This document shows, piece by piece, positions 41,856-50,285 of a stretch of 64,000 nt of DNA. Position 1 is the first letter of the stretch. Each line of letters opens with the position of its first letter. The stretch is taken from positions 1,426,001 through 1,490,000 of the forward strand of contig NZ_JQMJ01000004.1 of NCBI RefSeq assembly GCF_000744655.1. Reading direction: 5' to 3'. The notes beneath the pieces are model-generated. The model was not told the DNA's origin, searched no databases, and was given only the letters and a program-made list of their open reading frames with translations. Made by a program: the position numbers and the translations under genes. This stretch comes from Streptacidiphilus rugosus AM-16. Lineage in GTDB: Bacteria; Actinomycetota; Actinomycetes; Streptomycetales; Streptomycetaceae.

Positions 41856-43073
41856 GTGACCGTGCTGAGCTTGATCGCCTGCGTGTCCCTGCTGGCCTGG
41901 CTGTGGCTGACCTTCTGCCAGGGCGACTTCTGGCGCACCGACCTGCGGCTGCCGCCGCGCGGCGCGGACGAAGGGACCCCGCGGCCTTCGGTGGCGATCG
42001 TGGTGCCGGCCCGCGACGAGGCCGAGGTGCTGCCGGAGAGCCTCCCCTCGCTGCTGGCCCAGCGCTACGCGGGCGACGCCCGGGTGATCCTGGTCGACGA
42101 CGGCAGCACCGACGGGACCGGCGACCTGGCCAGGGAGCTCGGCGGGCGGCCGGACGCGCTGCTGCCGCTGACGGTGACCTCGCCGGGCGAGCCGCCCGCG
42201 GGGTGGACCGGCAAGCTGTGGGCGCTGCGCCACGGCGTGGAGATCGCCGGGGACGTGGAGTACCTGCTGCTCACCGACGCGGACATCGCGCACACCCCGG
42301 ACTCGCTCGACGCGCTGGTGGCCTCCGCAGAGGGCGGCTCCGACGGGGGCTACGACCTGGTCTCGCAGATGGCCAGGCTCAGCGTGCGGACCCGCTGGGA
42401 ACAGCTGATCGTCCCGGCCTTCGTCTACTTCTTCGCCCAGCTCTACCCCTTCCGCTGGAGCAACAAGCCGGGTTCGCGGACCGCCGCCGCGGCCGGCGGC
42501 TGCACGCTGGTGCGCCGCGAGGCGCTGGCCCGGGTGGGCGGCGTGGCCGCGATCAGGGGCGCGGTGATCGACGACGTGAACCTGGCCCGGCTGGTGAAGC
42601 GCGGCGGCGGACGCACCTGGCTGGGCCTCGCCGACCGCGTGGACAGCGTCCGCCCCTATCCGGAGCTGGCGCAGCTGTGGCGGATGGTCTCCCGCAGCGC
42701 CTACGCGCAGCTGCGGCACAACGTGCTGTTGCTGATCGGCACGGTGCTCGGGCTGACGCTGGTGTACCTGGTGCCGCCGGTCCTGCTGCTGACCGGCCTG
42801 GTCCTGGCCACGCCCGGCGTCGCCGCGCCCGCGTTCGCCGCCTGGCTGCTGATGGCCGCGACCTTCCGGCCGATGCTGGCCTACTACGGCCGTCCGGCCT
42901 GGGAGGCGCTGCTGCTGCCGTTCACCGCCGCGCTCTACCTGCTGATGACGGTGGACTCCGCCGTCCAGCACTGGCGCGGCCGCGGCGCGGCCTGGAAGGG
43001 CCGCACCTACCCCGCGCCGGACCGGCAGCAGTCCCGGAACGGGCGGAGGCCGGATCTGTCACGGAATCCGTGA
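41856..43073 (+). CDS. hpnB: Hopanoid-associated glycosyltransferase HpnB
   Basis: 405 residues. An N-terminal membrane helix is followed by a GT2 domain: VAIVVPARDEAEVLPESL, VDDGSTDGTGDLA, LLLTDADIAHTPDSL (the DAD metal motif) and NKPGSRTAAAAGGCTLVRRE. Two or three membrane helices near the C-terminus. The NKPGSRTAAAAGGC region is characteristic of HpnB. No other hopanoid gene (shc, hpnA) is in the window, so it is detached from its usual cluster. Its stop codon lies within a large palindrome. Confidence 0.85.
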   Translation: MTVLSLIACVSLLAWLWLTFCQGDFWRTDLRLPPRGADEGTPRPSVAIVVPARDEAEVLPESLPSLLAQRYAGDARVILVDDGSTDGTGDLARELGGRPDALLPLTVTSPGEPPAGWTGKLWALRHGVEIAGDVEYLLLTDADIAHTPDSLDALVASAEGGSDGGYDLVSQMARLSVRTRWEQLIVPAFVYFFAQLYPFRWSNKPGSRTAAAAGGCTLVRREALARVGGVAAIRGAVIDDVNLARLVKRGGGRTWLGLADRVDSVRPYPELAQLWRMVSRSAYAQLRHNVLLLIGTVLGLTLVYLVPPVLLLTGLVLATPGVAAPAFAAWLLMAATFRPMLAYYGRPAWEALLLPFTAALYLLMTVDSAVQHWRGRGAAWKGRTYPAPDRQQSRNGRRPDLSRNP

Positions 43074-43090
43074 CAGATCCGGCCTCCGCC
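43042..43090. terminator. 49-base perfect palindrome between hpnB and mshC
   Basis: GGCGGAGGCCGGATCTGTCA plus CGGA, a single central A (43066) and the exact complement: a 24 bp stem containing the hpnB stop codon. It lies between convergent genes and would form the same hairpin in both transcripts, so a bidirectional terminator is likely. Confidence 0.8.
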
Positions 43091-43110
43091 GGGCCTGTGG
43101 GCCGGTGTGG

Positions 43111-44337
43111 CTACAGCGCGACGCCCATCAGGGCGTCGACCGTGCGGGAGACGAGGCCCGGGGCGCCGGTGTCCTCGCCGCCCTCGGCCTCCTGCCGGGC
43201 CGCCCAGGCGTCGACCGCCGCGAGCGCGCTCGGCGTGTCGAGGTCCTCGGCGAGCGCCGCCCGCACCTGGGCGAGCAGCTCGGCCGCGTCGGGGCCGTCG
43301 GGCCGGGAGACCGCGGCACGCCAGCGGGCCAGGCGCTGCTGCGCGGTGTGCAGGTCGGCCTCGGTCCACTCCCAGTCGCTGCGGTAGTGGTGGGCGAGCA
43401 GCGCCAGCCGGATGGCCGCCGGGTCCACGCCCTCGCGCCGCAGCGCGGAGACGAAGACGAGGTTGCCGCGGGACTTGGACATCTTCTCGCCGTTGAGCGC
43501 GACCATGCCGGCGTGCATGTAGTGGCGGGCGTAGGGGTGGCTGTCGGTGGCGACGTGGGCGTGCGAGGCGCCCATCTCGTGGTGCGGGAAGACGAGGTCG
43601 CTGCCGCCGCCCTGGAGGTCGAAGCTCATGCCCAGGTACTGCAGCGCGATGGCGACGCACTCGATGTGCCAGCCGGGCCGGCCGTGGCCGAGCTCGGTGT
43701 CCCAGGCGGGTTCGCCGGGGCGGGCCGCGAGCCAGAGCACCGGGTCGAGCCGGTTCTTCTTGCCCGGACGCTCCGGGTCACCGCCGCGCTCGCCGAAGAA
43801 GCGCAGCATCTGCTCGGCGTCGTAGCCGGAGACCTCGCCGAAGTGCGGGTCGGAGGCGACCGAGAAGTAGATGTCACCGTCGAGCTCGTAGGCGGCGCCC
43901 TTGGCCAGCAGGTCCTGGACCAGCGGGACGATCAGCGGGATCGACTCGACCGCGCCGATGTAGTGGGCGGGCGGCAGCATCCGAAGTGCCGTCATGTCCT
44001 CGCGGAACAGCGCGGTCTCGCGCTCGGCCAGCGCCACCCAGTCCTCGCCGGTGGCCACGGCGCGTTCGAGCAGCGGGTCGTCGACATCGGTGACGTTCTG
44101 CACGTAGACAACCTGGTGGCCCGCGTCCAACCAGATGCGCTGCACCAGGTCGAAGGCGTTGTAGGTGGCGGCGTGGCCGAGGTGGGTGGCGTCGTACGGC
44201 GTGATCCCGCAGACGTAGAGCCGGGCGGTCGGCCCGGGGTGCGTCGTCTGCAGACCGCCGCTCGCGGTGTCGTGAATGCGCAGGGGGTGCCCCGTGCCGG
44301 GAAGCAGGGGAACCTCGGAGGCGGGCCAAGCATGCAT
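43111..44337 (-). CDS. mshC: Cysteine:1D-myo-inositol 2-amino-2-deoxy-alpha-D-glucopyranoside ligase MshC
   Basis: 408 residues, the mycothiol ligase that joins cysteine to GlcN-Ins with ATP. Related to Cys[20 protein letters not shown] holds the zinc Cys and the HIGH-like motif, [12 protein letters not shown] the second zinc Cys, [12 protein letters not shown] the zinc His region, and [10 protein letters not shown] the KMSKS loop. Length is typical of MshC and shorter than CysS. The SCO1664, DUF3090 and phosphatase genes upstream form its conserved actinobacterial neighbourhood. Confidence 0.95.
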   Translation of the reverse strand: MHAWPASEVPLLPGTGHPLRIHDTASGGLQTTHPGPTARLYVCGITPYDATHLGHAATYNAFDLVQRIWLDAGHQVVYVQNVTDVDDPLLERAVATGEDWVALAERETALFREDMTALRMLPPAHYIGAVESIPLIVPLVQDLLAKGAAYELDGDIYFSVASDPHFGEVSGYDAEQMLRFFGERGGDPERPGKKNRLDPVLWLAARPGEPAWDTELGHGRPGWHIECVAIALQYLGMSFDLQGGGSDLVFPHHEMGASHAHVATDSHPYARHYMHAGMVALNGEKMSKSRGNLVFVSALRREGVDPAAIRLALLAHHYRSDWEWTEADLHTAQQRLARWRAAVSRPDGPDAAELLAQVRAALAEDLDTPSALAAVDAWAARQEAEGGEDTGAPGLVSRTVDALMGVAL

Positions 44338-44513
44338 AGCCCGACTCTAACCGGCTGATCATTCGATCCGCTAACGACATTGTGCCCGGAGCGTCGTCCC
44401 GGCGGGGGCGGACGCGCGGGCGCCCGAAACGCTTGGGACGGTCTCCGCCAGGGAAATGGCCCACCAGCGCGCCCTCCCGCGGCGGATCGTACGGATCTTT
44501 GAGGCGGTCGCCC

Positions 44514-45233
44514 GTGACGGACACCATCCTGGTCGTGCAGCACGAGGACGGCACCGGCCCTGGCCTGGTCGGCGCGGCGCTGGCGGCGGACGGCTTCGGG
44601 CTCGACCTGCGCCACGCCTGGGCGGGCGAGGCCCTGCCCGCCTCACTGGCCGCCCACGCGGGCCTGCTGGTCCTCGGCGGCGCGCCGAACTGCGAGGACG
44701 ACGTCGCCGCGCCCTGGCTGCCGGCGGTGCGCACGCTGGTGCGCGAGGCGGTGGCGGACGAGGTCCCGCTGCTGGGGATCTGTCTGGGCGGGCAGATCGT
44801 CGCGGCCGCCCTGGGCGGGAAGGTCGCCCCGCGCACCGCCGCCCCCGAGGTCGGCGCGGTCCCGCTGCGGCGGTTGCCCGGCGCCTGGGGCGATCCGCTG
44901 TTCGACGCGGTGCCCGAGGGCGCGCGCGCCGCGCAGTGGCACTGGGACGACATCGTCGCCCTGCCGGCTGGCGGGGTGCCGCTGCTGACCGGCGACGACT
45001 GCCTGCACCAGGCGTTCAGGCTGGGCAGGGCGGCGTGGGGCGTGCAGTTCCATCCGGAGGTGCTCTCGGCCCAGGTCTCCGACTGGTCGCTCTCGGACGG
45101 CCCCGCCGTCCGCGCGGCGGGCGGCGATCCCGACGCGGCGGTCACCACGGTCCGGGCCGCCGAGGCGCAGCTGCGCACGGTCTGGTCGGCGATGGCCCAC
45201 GCCTGGGGCAGGGTGGTGACAACCAGGGGTTGA
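44514..45233 (+). CDS. Type 1 glutamine amidotransferase
   Basis: 239 residues, class I GATase fold. Nucleophile Cys in LLGICLGGQIVAAALGG, catalytic His in GVQFHPEVLSAQ with the Glu two residues on: the triad is complete. Stand-alone GATases of this type (GuaA N-domain-like) often act on glutamine or gamma-glutamyl compounds. GTG 44514 is chosen as giving the normal N-terminal strand (TILVVQHEDGTGPGLV). Divergent from mshC, followed by a small HTH gene. Confidence 0.88.
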   Translation: MTDTILVVQHEDGTGPGLVGAALAADGFGLDLRHAWAGEALPASLAAHAGLLVLGGAPNCEDDVAAPWLPAVRTLVREAVADEVPLLGICLGGQIVAAALGGKVAPRTAAPEVGAVPLRRLPGAWGDPLFDAVPEGARAAQWHWDDIVALPAGGVPLLTGDDCLHQAFRLGRAAWGVQFHPEVLSAQVSDWSLSDGPAVRAAGGDPDAAVTTVRAAEAQLRTVWSAMAHAWGRVVTTRG

Positions 45234-45258
45234 CAGCGTCAATCAGGGGTTGTCGAAT
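45230..45258 (+). promoter_or_regulatory. Promoter of the small HTH gene with CAGGGGTTG repeats
   Basis: TTGACA (45230-45235), 17 bases, TCGAAT (45253-45258). Two copies of CAGGGGTTG (45224 and 45244) lie on the -35 box and in the spacer, and TTGACAGCGTCAA is a small palindrome on the -35 box. With this -10 box, transcription would start almost at the ATG (45266). Confidence 0.45.
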
Positions 45259-45265
45259 GGGAGCC

Positions 45266-45484
45266 ATGACAGCCGAGAGCGACGTACCCGGGTACCGGTC
45301 GACCATCGAGCAGATCAGGGAGGCGCGGGCCCAGGCGATCCACCACACCCGCCTGGCCCGCCAGTTCGCCGTCCAGCGGCGCGACCTGATGCAGAGCCTG
45401 CTGGCCCGGGGCGTCTCCCAGGCCGACATCGCCCGCGAGTTGGGCGTCTCCCGCCAGGCGATCCAGAAGATGCTGGCCTGCTGA
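45266..45484 (+). CDS. Small helix-turn-helix protein
   Basis: 72 residues: a helical Arg/Gln-rich N-terminal half (IEQIREARAQAIHHTRLARQ) and a C-terminal HTH (GVSQADIARELGVSRQAIQK). No other domain. GGGAG precedes the ATG. HTHs of this kind bind DNA as small regulators; repeats over its own promoter suggest autoregulation. Same strand as the GATase, 32 bases downstream. Confidence 0.8.
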   Translation: MTAESDVPGYRSTIEQIREARAQAIHHTRLARQFAVQRRDLMQSLLARGVSQADIARELGVSRQAIQKMLAC

Positions 45485-45495
45485 GCCCCGCGCGC

Positions 45496-45600
45496 TCAGC
45501 TGCCGCCGATCGCCTGCCCGACCCCGACCGCCACGCCGACGGCCAGCACCGCCAGCGCCACCACGGCCGTGCTGCGTCGCATCCTCGCGAAGTACTTCAT
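45496..45600 (-). CDS. Small single-helix membrane peptide, 34 residues
   Basis: ATG 45600 to TGA: basic start MKYFARMRRST, one hydrophobic helix (AVVALAVLAVGVAVGVGQ) and a short Gly/Ser end. GAGGGGGGA stands 2-3 bases before the ATG, a very strong ribosome binding site for such a small frame, which is why I call it real. Function unknown; a positive-inside single-pass topology is predicted. Confidence 0.6.
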   Translation of the reverse strand: MKYFARMRRSTAVVALAVLAVGVAVGVGQAIGGS

Positions 45601-45737
45601 GATCCCCCCTCAGGAACGGTGTGCGGAACCAGTCTTCACCGCCCGACCCGCCGGAGGAAACGGCTCCGCGTAGCCGCTGGGAGGCTGCGCGGACAGCGGC
45701 GGAACCCCAGGAAGCTTGCGCGGTGCTTTCTCACAGT

Positions 45738-46100
45738 TCAGGACCGGCTTTCGGGAGCGGCCTGAGTCTTGGCCGCGGCACCGGCCCGGGAGACCCCGTC
45801 CACCGCGACGCAGATGCCGAAGACGCGGTCGTGGCTCGTCCAGCCGTTGACCCGGCCCCGGTTGTTGCTGATCTGCACCCGTCTCCTGGTCGGGTCAAGG
45901 GACGACACCAGGTGCAGGTACACGGATCCGGCGACGCGGGCGAGGACGATGTCGCCGAGCTCGAGCTTCGACGGGTCGACCGGGGCGACGACCACCAGCT
46001 GCCTACTGCGTATCAGCGGGACCATCGAAGACCCGCTCGGCCGGAATTCGACCACGGCTCCACCGGCGACCCTGGCCGCCACCCCGTCCAACGCACCCAT
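45738..46100 (-). CDS. S24/S26-like (signal-peptidase/LexA fold) protein
   Basis: 120 residues. VEFRPSGSSMVPLIRSRQLV contains the SGSSM serine motif of LexA/signal peptidase folds, and LELGDIVLARVAGSVYLHLV the following strand pair; ISNNRGRVNGWTSHDRVFGI is the end. The lysine that would activate the serine is not seen (His/Leu in its place), as in a known actinobacterial subfamily, so proteolysis is doubtful. Start ATG 46100 is preferred to the longer frame. Confidence 0.65.
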   Translation of the reverse strand: MGALDGVAARVAGGAVVEFRPSGSSMVPLIRSRQLVVVAPVDPSKLELGDIVLARVAGSVYLHLVSSLDPTRRRVQISNNRGRVNGWTSHDRVFGICVAVDGVSRAGAAAKTQAAPESRS

Positions 46101-46181
46101 CCGGTGATGGTCGCAGATGCGCCTCGGCCGGCCCACGGATTATGCCGCTCCCCACGCCACCGATCTGGCGCACGTCGCCTG

Positions 46182-46414
46182 ATGCGGCGCCAGGCCCTGT
46201 CCGGGGAATCGCTCCTGTCCTGCCCCCACGGCCGGGCACGCATCGTCGGAGTCTTCGTCCGCCCCGAGGCCCGTGGAGGCGGCGTGATCGACGACCTCTT
46301 CGAGGCGGCGTAGTCGAACGCGTCTACCGGCGGCACGGATTCGCGCCCTCCGGGGAGGCAGCCCCGATGGAGGGAGACGGCTCAAAGGTGGAGCGAGAGA
46401 CGTTGGCGCACTAG
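46182..46414 (+). pseudogene. GNAT acetyltransferase remnant with deletion and frame change
   Basis: Frame 1 (46182-46313) reads ARIVGVFVRPEARGGGVIDD then LFEAA and stops; the next frame carries VERVYRRHGFAPSGEAAPME to a stop at 46414. These are the acetyl-CoA loop and C-terminal strand of a GNAT enzyme. About 40 residues that should lie between them are missing, and the N-terminus is absent too. Confidence 0.7.
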
Positions 46415-47256
46415 ATCGGCGGCCAGGGCACCGAGGGCCACTCCTGGGAGGGAAGCGGGTGGTGGCCCTCCTTGAGGAGGAGGTACACGCGGGTGCGGGT
46501 CGCGGCGATCTCCCGCGGCGTCAGGAGCGGGGCCAGGGAGGCGCCGAGGGAGCCAGGGGCGTCGTCGAGGTCGGCGCGGAGACGGGTGAGGACGGCCGTG
46601 GCCTCCTCGTCCAGGGGCTCGCCGGCCCAGCCCCACAGGAGGGTGCGCAGCTTCCCCTGGACGGCGAAGGTCACCCCGTGGTCGATGCCGTAGAGGCGGC
46701 CGTCCGCGGCGGAGAGGAAGTGGCCGCCCTTGCGGTCGGCGTTGTTCAGGACGGCGTCCAGGACGGCGAGGCGGCGCAGGCGCGGGTCGTCGGCGTGGAC
46801 GAAGAGCGCGGTACGGCCAGGACCGACCTCGGCCAGCCCGATGGCGTGCCAGCCGGGCTCGGGCGTGTCGCCGGGCTGCAGGCTGAGCAGCTCGGGCGCG
46901 TCCGGGTCCTCCTCGATCCATATCTGGCACATGCCCTGGCCGAACGGCCCCTCACGCAGCACCGTCGGCGGGATCAGGTGCCAGCCGCTGGCCGCGGAGA
47001 CCAGGTAGGCGGCGGTCTCCCGGCCGGCCAGGGTGCCGTCGGGGAAGTCCCACAGCGGGCGCTCGCCCCGCACCGGCTTGTAGACGCAGACGGCACTGCG
47101 GCCGTCCGCCTCGACCGTGCAGTAGAAGGCCGCGTTGGAGGCTTCCGTCAGCCGGCCGTGGACGGTCAGCTCGCCGTCCCGCAGCAGCGGGAGCGCGGTC
47201 GCGGGGTCGGCGGCGAGCGCCGCGCTCGCGGCGGCGTCGGCCTCGGGGACCGGCAC
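46411..47256 (-). CDS. SCO1664-family protein (PI3/4-kinase-like fold)
   Basis: About 281 residues. AVCVYKPVRGERPLWDFPDG carries the ATP-binding Lys, AVLNNADRKGGHFLSAADGR matches the catalytic-loop region (N-x-D/R-x-GH) and LYGIDHGVTFAVQGKLRTLL the DHG metal motif: the SCO1664 family, a distant PI3/4-kinase-like group with unknown substrate, conserved beside mshC. Start uncertain: GTG 47256 lies 9 bases after the upstream stop and gives a normal length; the frame runs on to 47337 inside DUF3090. Confidence 0.82.
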   Translation of the reverse strand: MPVPEADAAASAALAADPATALPLLRDGELTVHGRLTEASNAAFYCTVEADGRSAVCVYKPVRGERPLWDFPDGTLAGRETAAYLVSAASGWHLIPPTVLREGPFGQGMCQIWIEEDPDAPELLSLQPGDTPEPGWHAIGLAEVGPGRTALFVHADDPRLRRLAVLDAVLNNADRKGGHFLSAADGRLYGIDHGVTFAVQGKLRTLLWGWAGEPLDEEATAVLTRLRADLDDAPGSLGASLAPLLTPREIAATRTRVYLLLKEGHHPLPSQEWPSVPWPPI

Positions 47257-47264
47257 GGGCGCGC

Positions 47265-47831
47265 TCAGCGCCGGTAACCGTTCTGGCGCGGGCACACGTG
47301 GCCCTCCGGGTCCAGCGGCAGGCTGCAGAACGGGCACGGCGGGCGGCCGGCCGAGACCAGGTCGAGCGCGCGCTTGGCGAAGACGCGGGCCATCGCGCCG
47401 CTGAGGCGGACCCGCAGCAGCGAGGGGCCGTTCTCCTCGTCCTCGAAGAGCTCGGTCTCCTCGCCCTCCTCCTCGCCCTCGACCACGGCCTGCGCCTCGA
47501 CCACCAGCAGCTGCACCGATTCGTCCCAGGCCAGAGCCATGGTGCCGACGCGGAACTCCTCCTCGACCGGCTGGTCGAGCGGCGCGCTGTCCATCATCTC
47601 CGGGGGCGCGAGCGCGGGCACCGTGGTGCTGCCGCCGCTGCGCCGCACGACCTCGTCGAGCAGCTCGTCGACCCGCTCGGCGAGCGCGGCGACCTGACCC
47701 TTCTCCAGCAGCACGGTGGTGATCCGGCCGCGGGCGCTGGCCTGCAGGTAGAAGGCGCGCTGGCCCGGCTCGCCGACCGTACCGGCCACGAAGCGCTCGG
47801 GAGGGTCGTAGAAGAACACCTGGCGGGGCAC
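47265..47831 (-). CDS. DUF3090 family protein
   Basis: 188 residues. VFFYDPPERFVAGTVGEPGQ at the N-terminus and the zinc-ribbon-like end PPCPFCSLPLDPEGHVCPRQ (CxxC ... C) identify DUF3090, an actinobacterial family of unknown role always near the SCO1664-type gene. An acidic loop (EGEEEGEETELFEDEEN) lies in the middle. GGAG stands 8 bases before GTG 47831. Confidence 0.88.
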   Translation of the reverse strand: MPRQVFFYDPPERFVAGTVGEPGQRAFYLQASARGRITTVLLEKGQVAALAERVDELLDEVVRRSGGSTTVPALAPPEMMDSAPLDQPVEEEFRVGTMALAWDESVQLLVVEAQAVVEGEEEGEETELFEDEENGPSLLRVRLSGAMARVFAKRALDLVSAGRPPCPFCSLPLDPEGHVCPRQNGYRR

Positions 47832-47909
47832 GATGCTGGCTCCACGGGATCGAGAGGCTGACGCGGGCTTGACGGGCTGACTGTCGTGGTGTTCCACCCT
47901 ACCTACAGG

Positions 47910-48602
47910 TCAGCGGGTTCCGGTGTCGCCCCCGACCACGGCGTCGTCGCCCTCCTTGCGCGGATGCGGGGCGAAACCGCCGAGGTCGCCCGTGTCGCCG
48001 AGCCGGAGCAGGTAGGGGCGGGTCGGGGTGTAGCGGATGGCGGTGACCGAGGCCGGCTCGACCGAGATGCGCTGGAAGAGGTCCAGGTGCAGCCCGAGCG
48101 CGTCGGCCACGATCGCCTTGATCACGTCGCCGTGGCTGCAGGCCAGCCAGAGCGCGTCATGGCCGTGCTCGCGCTCGACCTCGGCGTCCCACTCGCGGAT
48201 GCTGTCCACCGCGCGGTGGCTGAGTTCGCGCATCGACTCGCCCTCGGGGCCGGGGAAGGTCACCGCGGAGGGCTGTGCCTGCACCGTCGCCCAGAGCGGC
48301 TCCTTCGCGAGCTCGGCCAGCGGGCGGCCGGTCCAGTCGCCGTAGCGGCACTCGCCGAGCCGCTCGTCGAGCCGCAGCGCCTGGCCGGGGCGGGCGGCGA
48401 GCAGCGGCGCGACGGTCTGCCGGCAGCGGTCCAGCGGGCTGGAGAGCACGACGCTCAGCGGCAGTCCGGCCAGCCGCTCGGCCAGGTCCTTGGCCTGTTG
48501 CTCCCCGTGCTCGTCCAGCGACACGCCGGGGCTCCAGCCCGCCAGGATCCCCGAGGAGTTGGCGGTGGAACGGCCATGGCGGACGAGCAGCAGGGTGGGC
48601 AT
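47910..48602 (-). CDS. Histidine phosphatase (MSMEG_4193-type phosphomutase-like)
   Basis: 230 residues. LLLVRHGRSTANSSG has the RHG nucleophile motif; LSSPLDRCRQT the second Arg; WLACSHGDVIKAIV the C-terminal catalytic His. This is the MSMEG_4193 branch found with DUF3090 and the SCO1664-type gene, suggesting that the three act together on one phosphorylated molecule, perhaps a phosphoinositol in mycothiol synthesis (inference: MshA makes GlcNAc-Ins-3-phosphate, which needs a phosphatase). Confidence 0.9.
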   Translation of the reverse strand: MPTLLLVRHGRSTANSSGILAGWSPGVSLDEHGEQQAKDLAERLAGLPLSVVLSSPLDRCRQTVAPLLAARPGQALRLDERLGECRYGDWTGRPLAELAKEPLWATVQAQPSAVTFPGPEGESMRELSHRAVDSIREWDAEVEREHGHDALWLACSHGDVIKAIVADALGLHLDLFQRISVEPASVTAIRYTPTRPYLLRLGDTGDLGGFAPHPRKEGDDAVVGGDTGTR

Positions 48603-48668
48603 GGATCCCAGCGTAGATCAGGGCCCGATCGGGCGCGGGCTGTCGGTGGCCGCTGCTACGTTCGGCCC

Positions 48669-49199
48669 ATGACGACGACGCCGAACGTCCCGCACACGCA
48701 TGTCGCCCCCCGCGACGAGAAGGCCATCCTGCTGCGCAGCATGGAGCGCCACCGCGACGCGGTGCTGTGGAAGCTGGAGGGTCTGGACGACGAGGCGCTG
48801 CGCCGCCCCATGGTGCCCTCGGGCACGAACCTGCTGGGGCTGGTCAAGCACCTGGCCGCGGTGGAGTACGGCTGGTTCTGCCAGACCTTCGGGGTCGAGA
48901 CGGAGGAGCTCCCCTTCGACGAGGAGGACGAGAACGCGGATCTGCGGGCGGCGGAGGGCGAGTCCACCGCGGACGTGATCGCCTTCTACGACCGCGCCCG
49001 CGCGGCCTCCAACGCGGTGATCGAGACGACCGAGCTGGACGCCATGGGCACCTCCTGGGCCGGATCCCCGGTCTCGCTGCGGTGGGTCCTGGTCCACATG
49101 ATCGAGGAGACCGCGCGCCACGCCGGACACGCGGACATCCTGCGGGAACTGCTCGACGGCAGCACCGGCGACCACAACCGTGGGACGCTTCCCTCATGA
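48669..49199 (+). CDS. DinB-family (DUF664) thiol-transferase-like protein
   Basis: 176 residues, four-helix DinB fold. Metal-binding His residues are seen in LLGLVKHLAAVEYGWF and MIEETARHAGHADILRELLD, the usual H...HxxxH set. Actinobacterial DinB proteins include mycothiol-dependent enzymes, fitting the nearby mshC. The stop overlaps the peroxidase start by 4 bases (ATGA). Confidence 0.9.
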   Translation: MTTTPNVPHTHVAPRDEKAILLRSMERHRDAVLWKLEGLDDEALRRPMVPSGTNLLGLVKHLAAVEYGWFCQTFGVETEELPFDEEDENADLRAAEGESTADVIAFYDRARAASNAVIETTELDAMGTSWAGSPVSLRWVLVHMIEETARHAGHADILRELLDGSTGDHNRGTLPS

Positions 49200-49714
49200 C
49201 GGAGCGAACGGGCGAGGCCTTCGAGCTGGACGAGCACCTGACGGTCCTCGGCGACCGGCTGAAGGTGGGGGACGCCGCGCCGGCGTTCCTGCTGGACCTG
49301 ATGGACGCGTCGGACGGCGCGATCCGCGGGGTCAGCCTGGCGGACTCGGCCGGTACCACCCGGCTGCTGAACGTGATCAACTCGATCGACACACCGGTCT
49401 GCCAGGTGGAGACCAGATCCTGGGAGCGCTCGCTGCCGGTCGACGACGGCCGGGTGCGGGTCTACACCGTGAGCATGGACCTGCCCTTCGCCCTGGACCG
49501 CTGGCGGCAGGCGGAGGACGCCGGTCACGTGCTGCTCTCCGCGCACCGGGACGAGGCCTTCGGCCGCGACTACGGGGTGCTCATCAAGGAGTGGCGCCTC
49601 CTCCAACGCGCCGTCTTCGTCATCGGCCCCGACGACAGGCTCCGCCACGTCGAGTACGTCGCCGACCAGATGCGCGAGCCGGACTACGCCGCGGCGCTGG
49701 CAGCGCTGCGGTAG
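49196..49714 (+). CDS. tpx: Thiol peroxidase (Tpx/Prx5-like) without resolving cysteine
   Basis: 172 residues. NVINSIDTPVCQVETRSWER contains the peroxidatic motif T-x2-C, as in Tpx (TPVC). The resolving Cys of Tpx lies in a segment like LPFAQSRFCGAEG; the same place here is LPFALDRWRQAEDAG, with no Cys, and the protein has no other cysteine. It should be a 1-Cys peroxidase reduced by an external thiol; mycothiol is the likely partner in this organism. Translationally coupled to the DinB gene. Confidence 0.88.
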   Translation: MTERTGEAFELDEHLTVLGDRLKVGDAAPAFLLDLMDASDGAIRGVSLADSAGTTRLLNVINSIDTPVCQVETRSWERSLPVDDGRVRVYTVSMDLPFALDRWRQAEDAGHVLLSAHRDEAFGRDYGVLIKEWRLLQRAVFVIGPDDRLRHVEYVADQMREPDYAAALAALR

Positions 49715-49726
49715 TCGCAACTGTCA

Positions 49727-49786
49727 GGGGCGCGAGGTTCTGCCCGCGAGACCAGGCAGTGCCTGAGGGCGCGAGGAACTGCGCGA
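49727..49786 (+). repeat. Two copies of a GCGCGAGGWWCTGC intergenic repeat
   Basis: GGGGCGCGAGGTTCTGC at 49727 and AGGGCGCGAGGAACTGCGCG at 49767. Repeats of this wording (GCGCGAGGAACTGCGCGA) are, to my knowledge, widespread between genes in Streptomyces. The rest of the 253-base gap up to 49967 shows only a small palindrome (CCTTTGCTCAAAGG, 49899). Confidence 0.55.
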
Positions 49787-49967
49787 GAACCCACCCGTGC
49801 GGATGGCCCTGCGCGTCGAGGACTATCTGCTCATCGATGGCTTGTCGCGCACGCAGTTGATCAAGCAGAGCCTCGCGCCCCTGGACAGTGCAATCCGCCC
49901 TTTGCTCAAAGGCTCGCGTCCGCCGCAGCAGAGGCGCACCTCAGCAAAGCCGCGCGCGGCCTGCCGG

Positions 49968-50285
49968 CTACGCCGGCGGAGCCGCGGGTGGGGCGCCGCC
50001 GCGGAGGGCGGCGAGGCGGCGGTGGTAGTCGTCGACTTCGATCTCACCGCGGGCCAGCCGCTCCGCGAGCAGCTGTTCCGCGCTGGGCGGAGCCTGCGGC
50101 GGTGGCATCGCGCCGCCCGCCTTGGCCGCCCAGCGGCCCCGCGTGCGGCCGGTCACCACGCGCCAGAGCAACACGATCACGATGACCAGCAGCACCCAGA
50201 AGAGAATCATCGTGATGCCCGGGAAGATCCAGAACCAGCCGCCGTGATGGCCGGCTCCGCCGTGTCCGTACGGTCGCATCGTCAT
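49968..50285 (-). CDS. SHOCT-domain membrane protein
   Basis: 105 residues. His/Gly-rich start (GHGGAGHHGGWF), one membrane helix (ITMILFWVLLVIVIVLLW), and a C-terminal SHOCT motif (EQLLAERLARGEIEVDDYHR RLAALR). SHOCT is a short domain thought to mediate oligomerisation. Common small membrane protein of unknown role. Confidence 0.88.
   Translation of the reverse strand: MTMRPYGHGGAGHHGGWFWIFPGITMILFWVLLVIVIVLLWRVVTGRTRGRWAAKAGGAMPPPQAPPSAEQLLAERLARGEIEVDDYHRRLAALRGGAPPAAPPA

Noticed and set aside
47857-47874. GCGTCAAG-like pair with 11-base spacing at the DUF3090 start
   Set aside because: Only two half-sites; the other two positions of the 11-21-11 pattern do not match, so it is probably chance.
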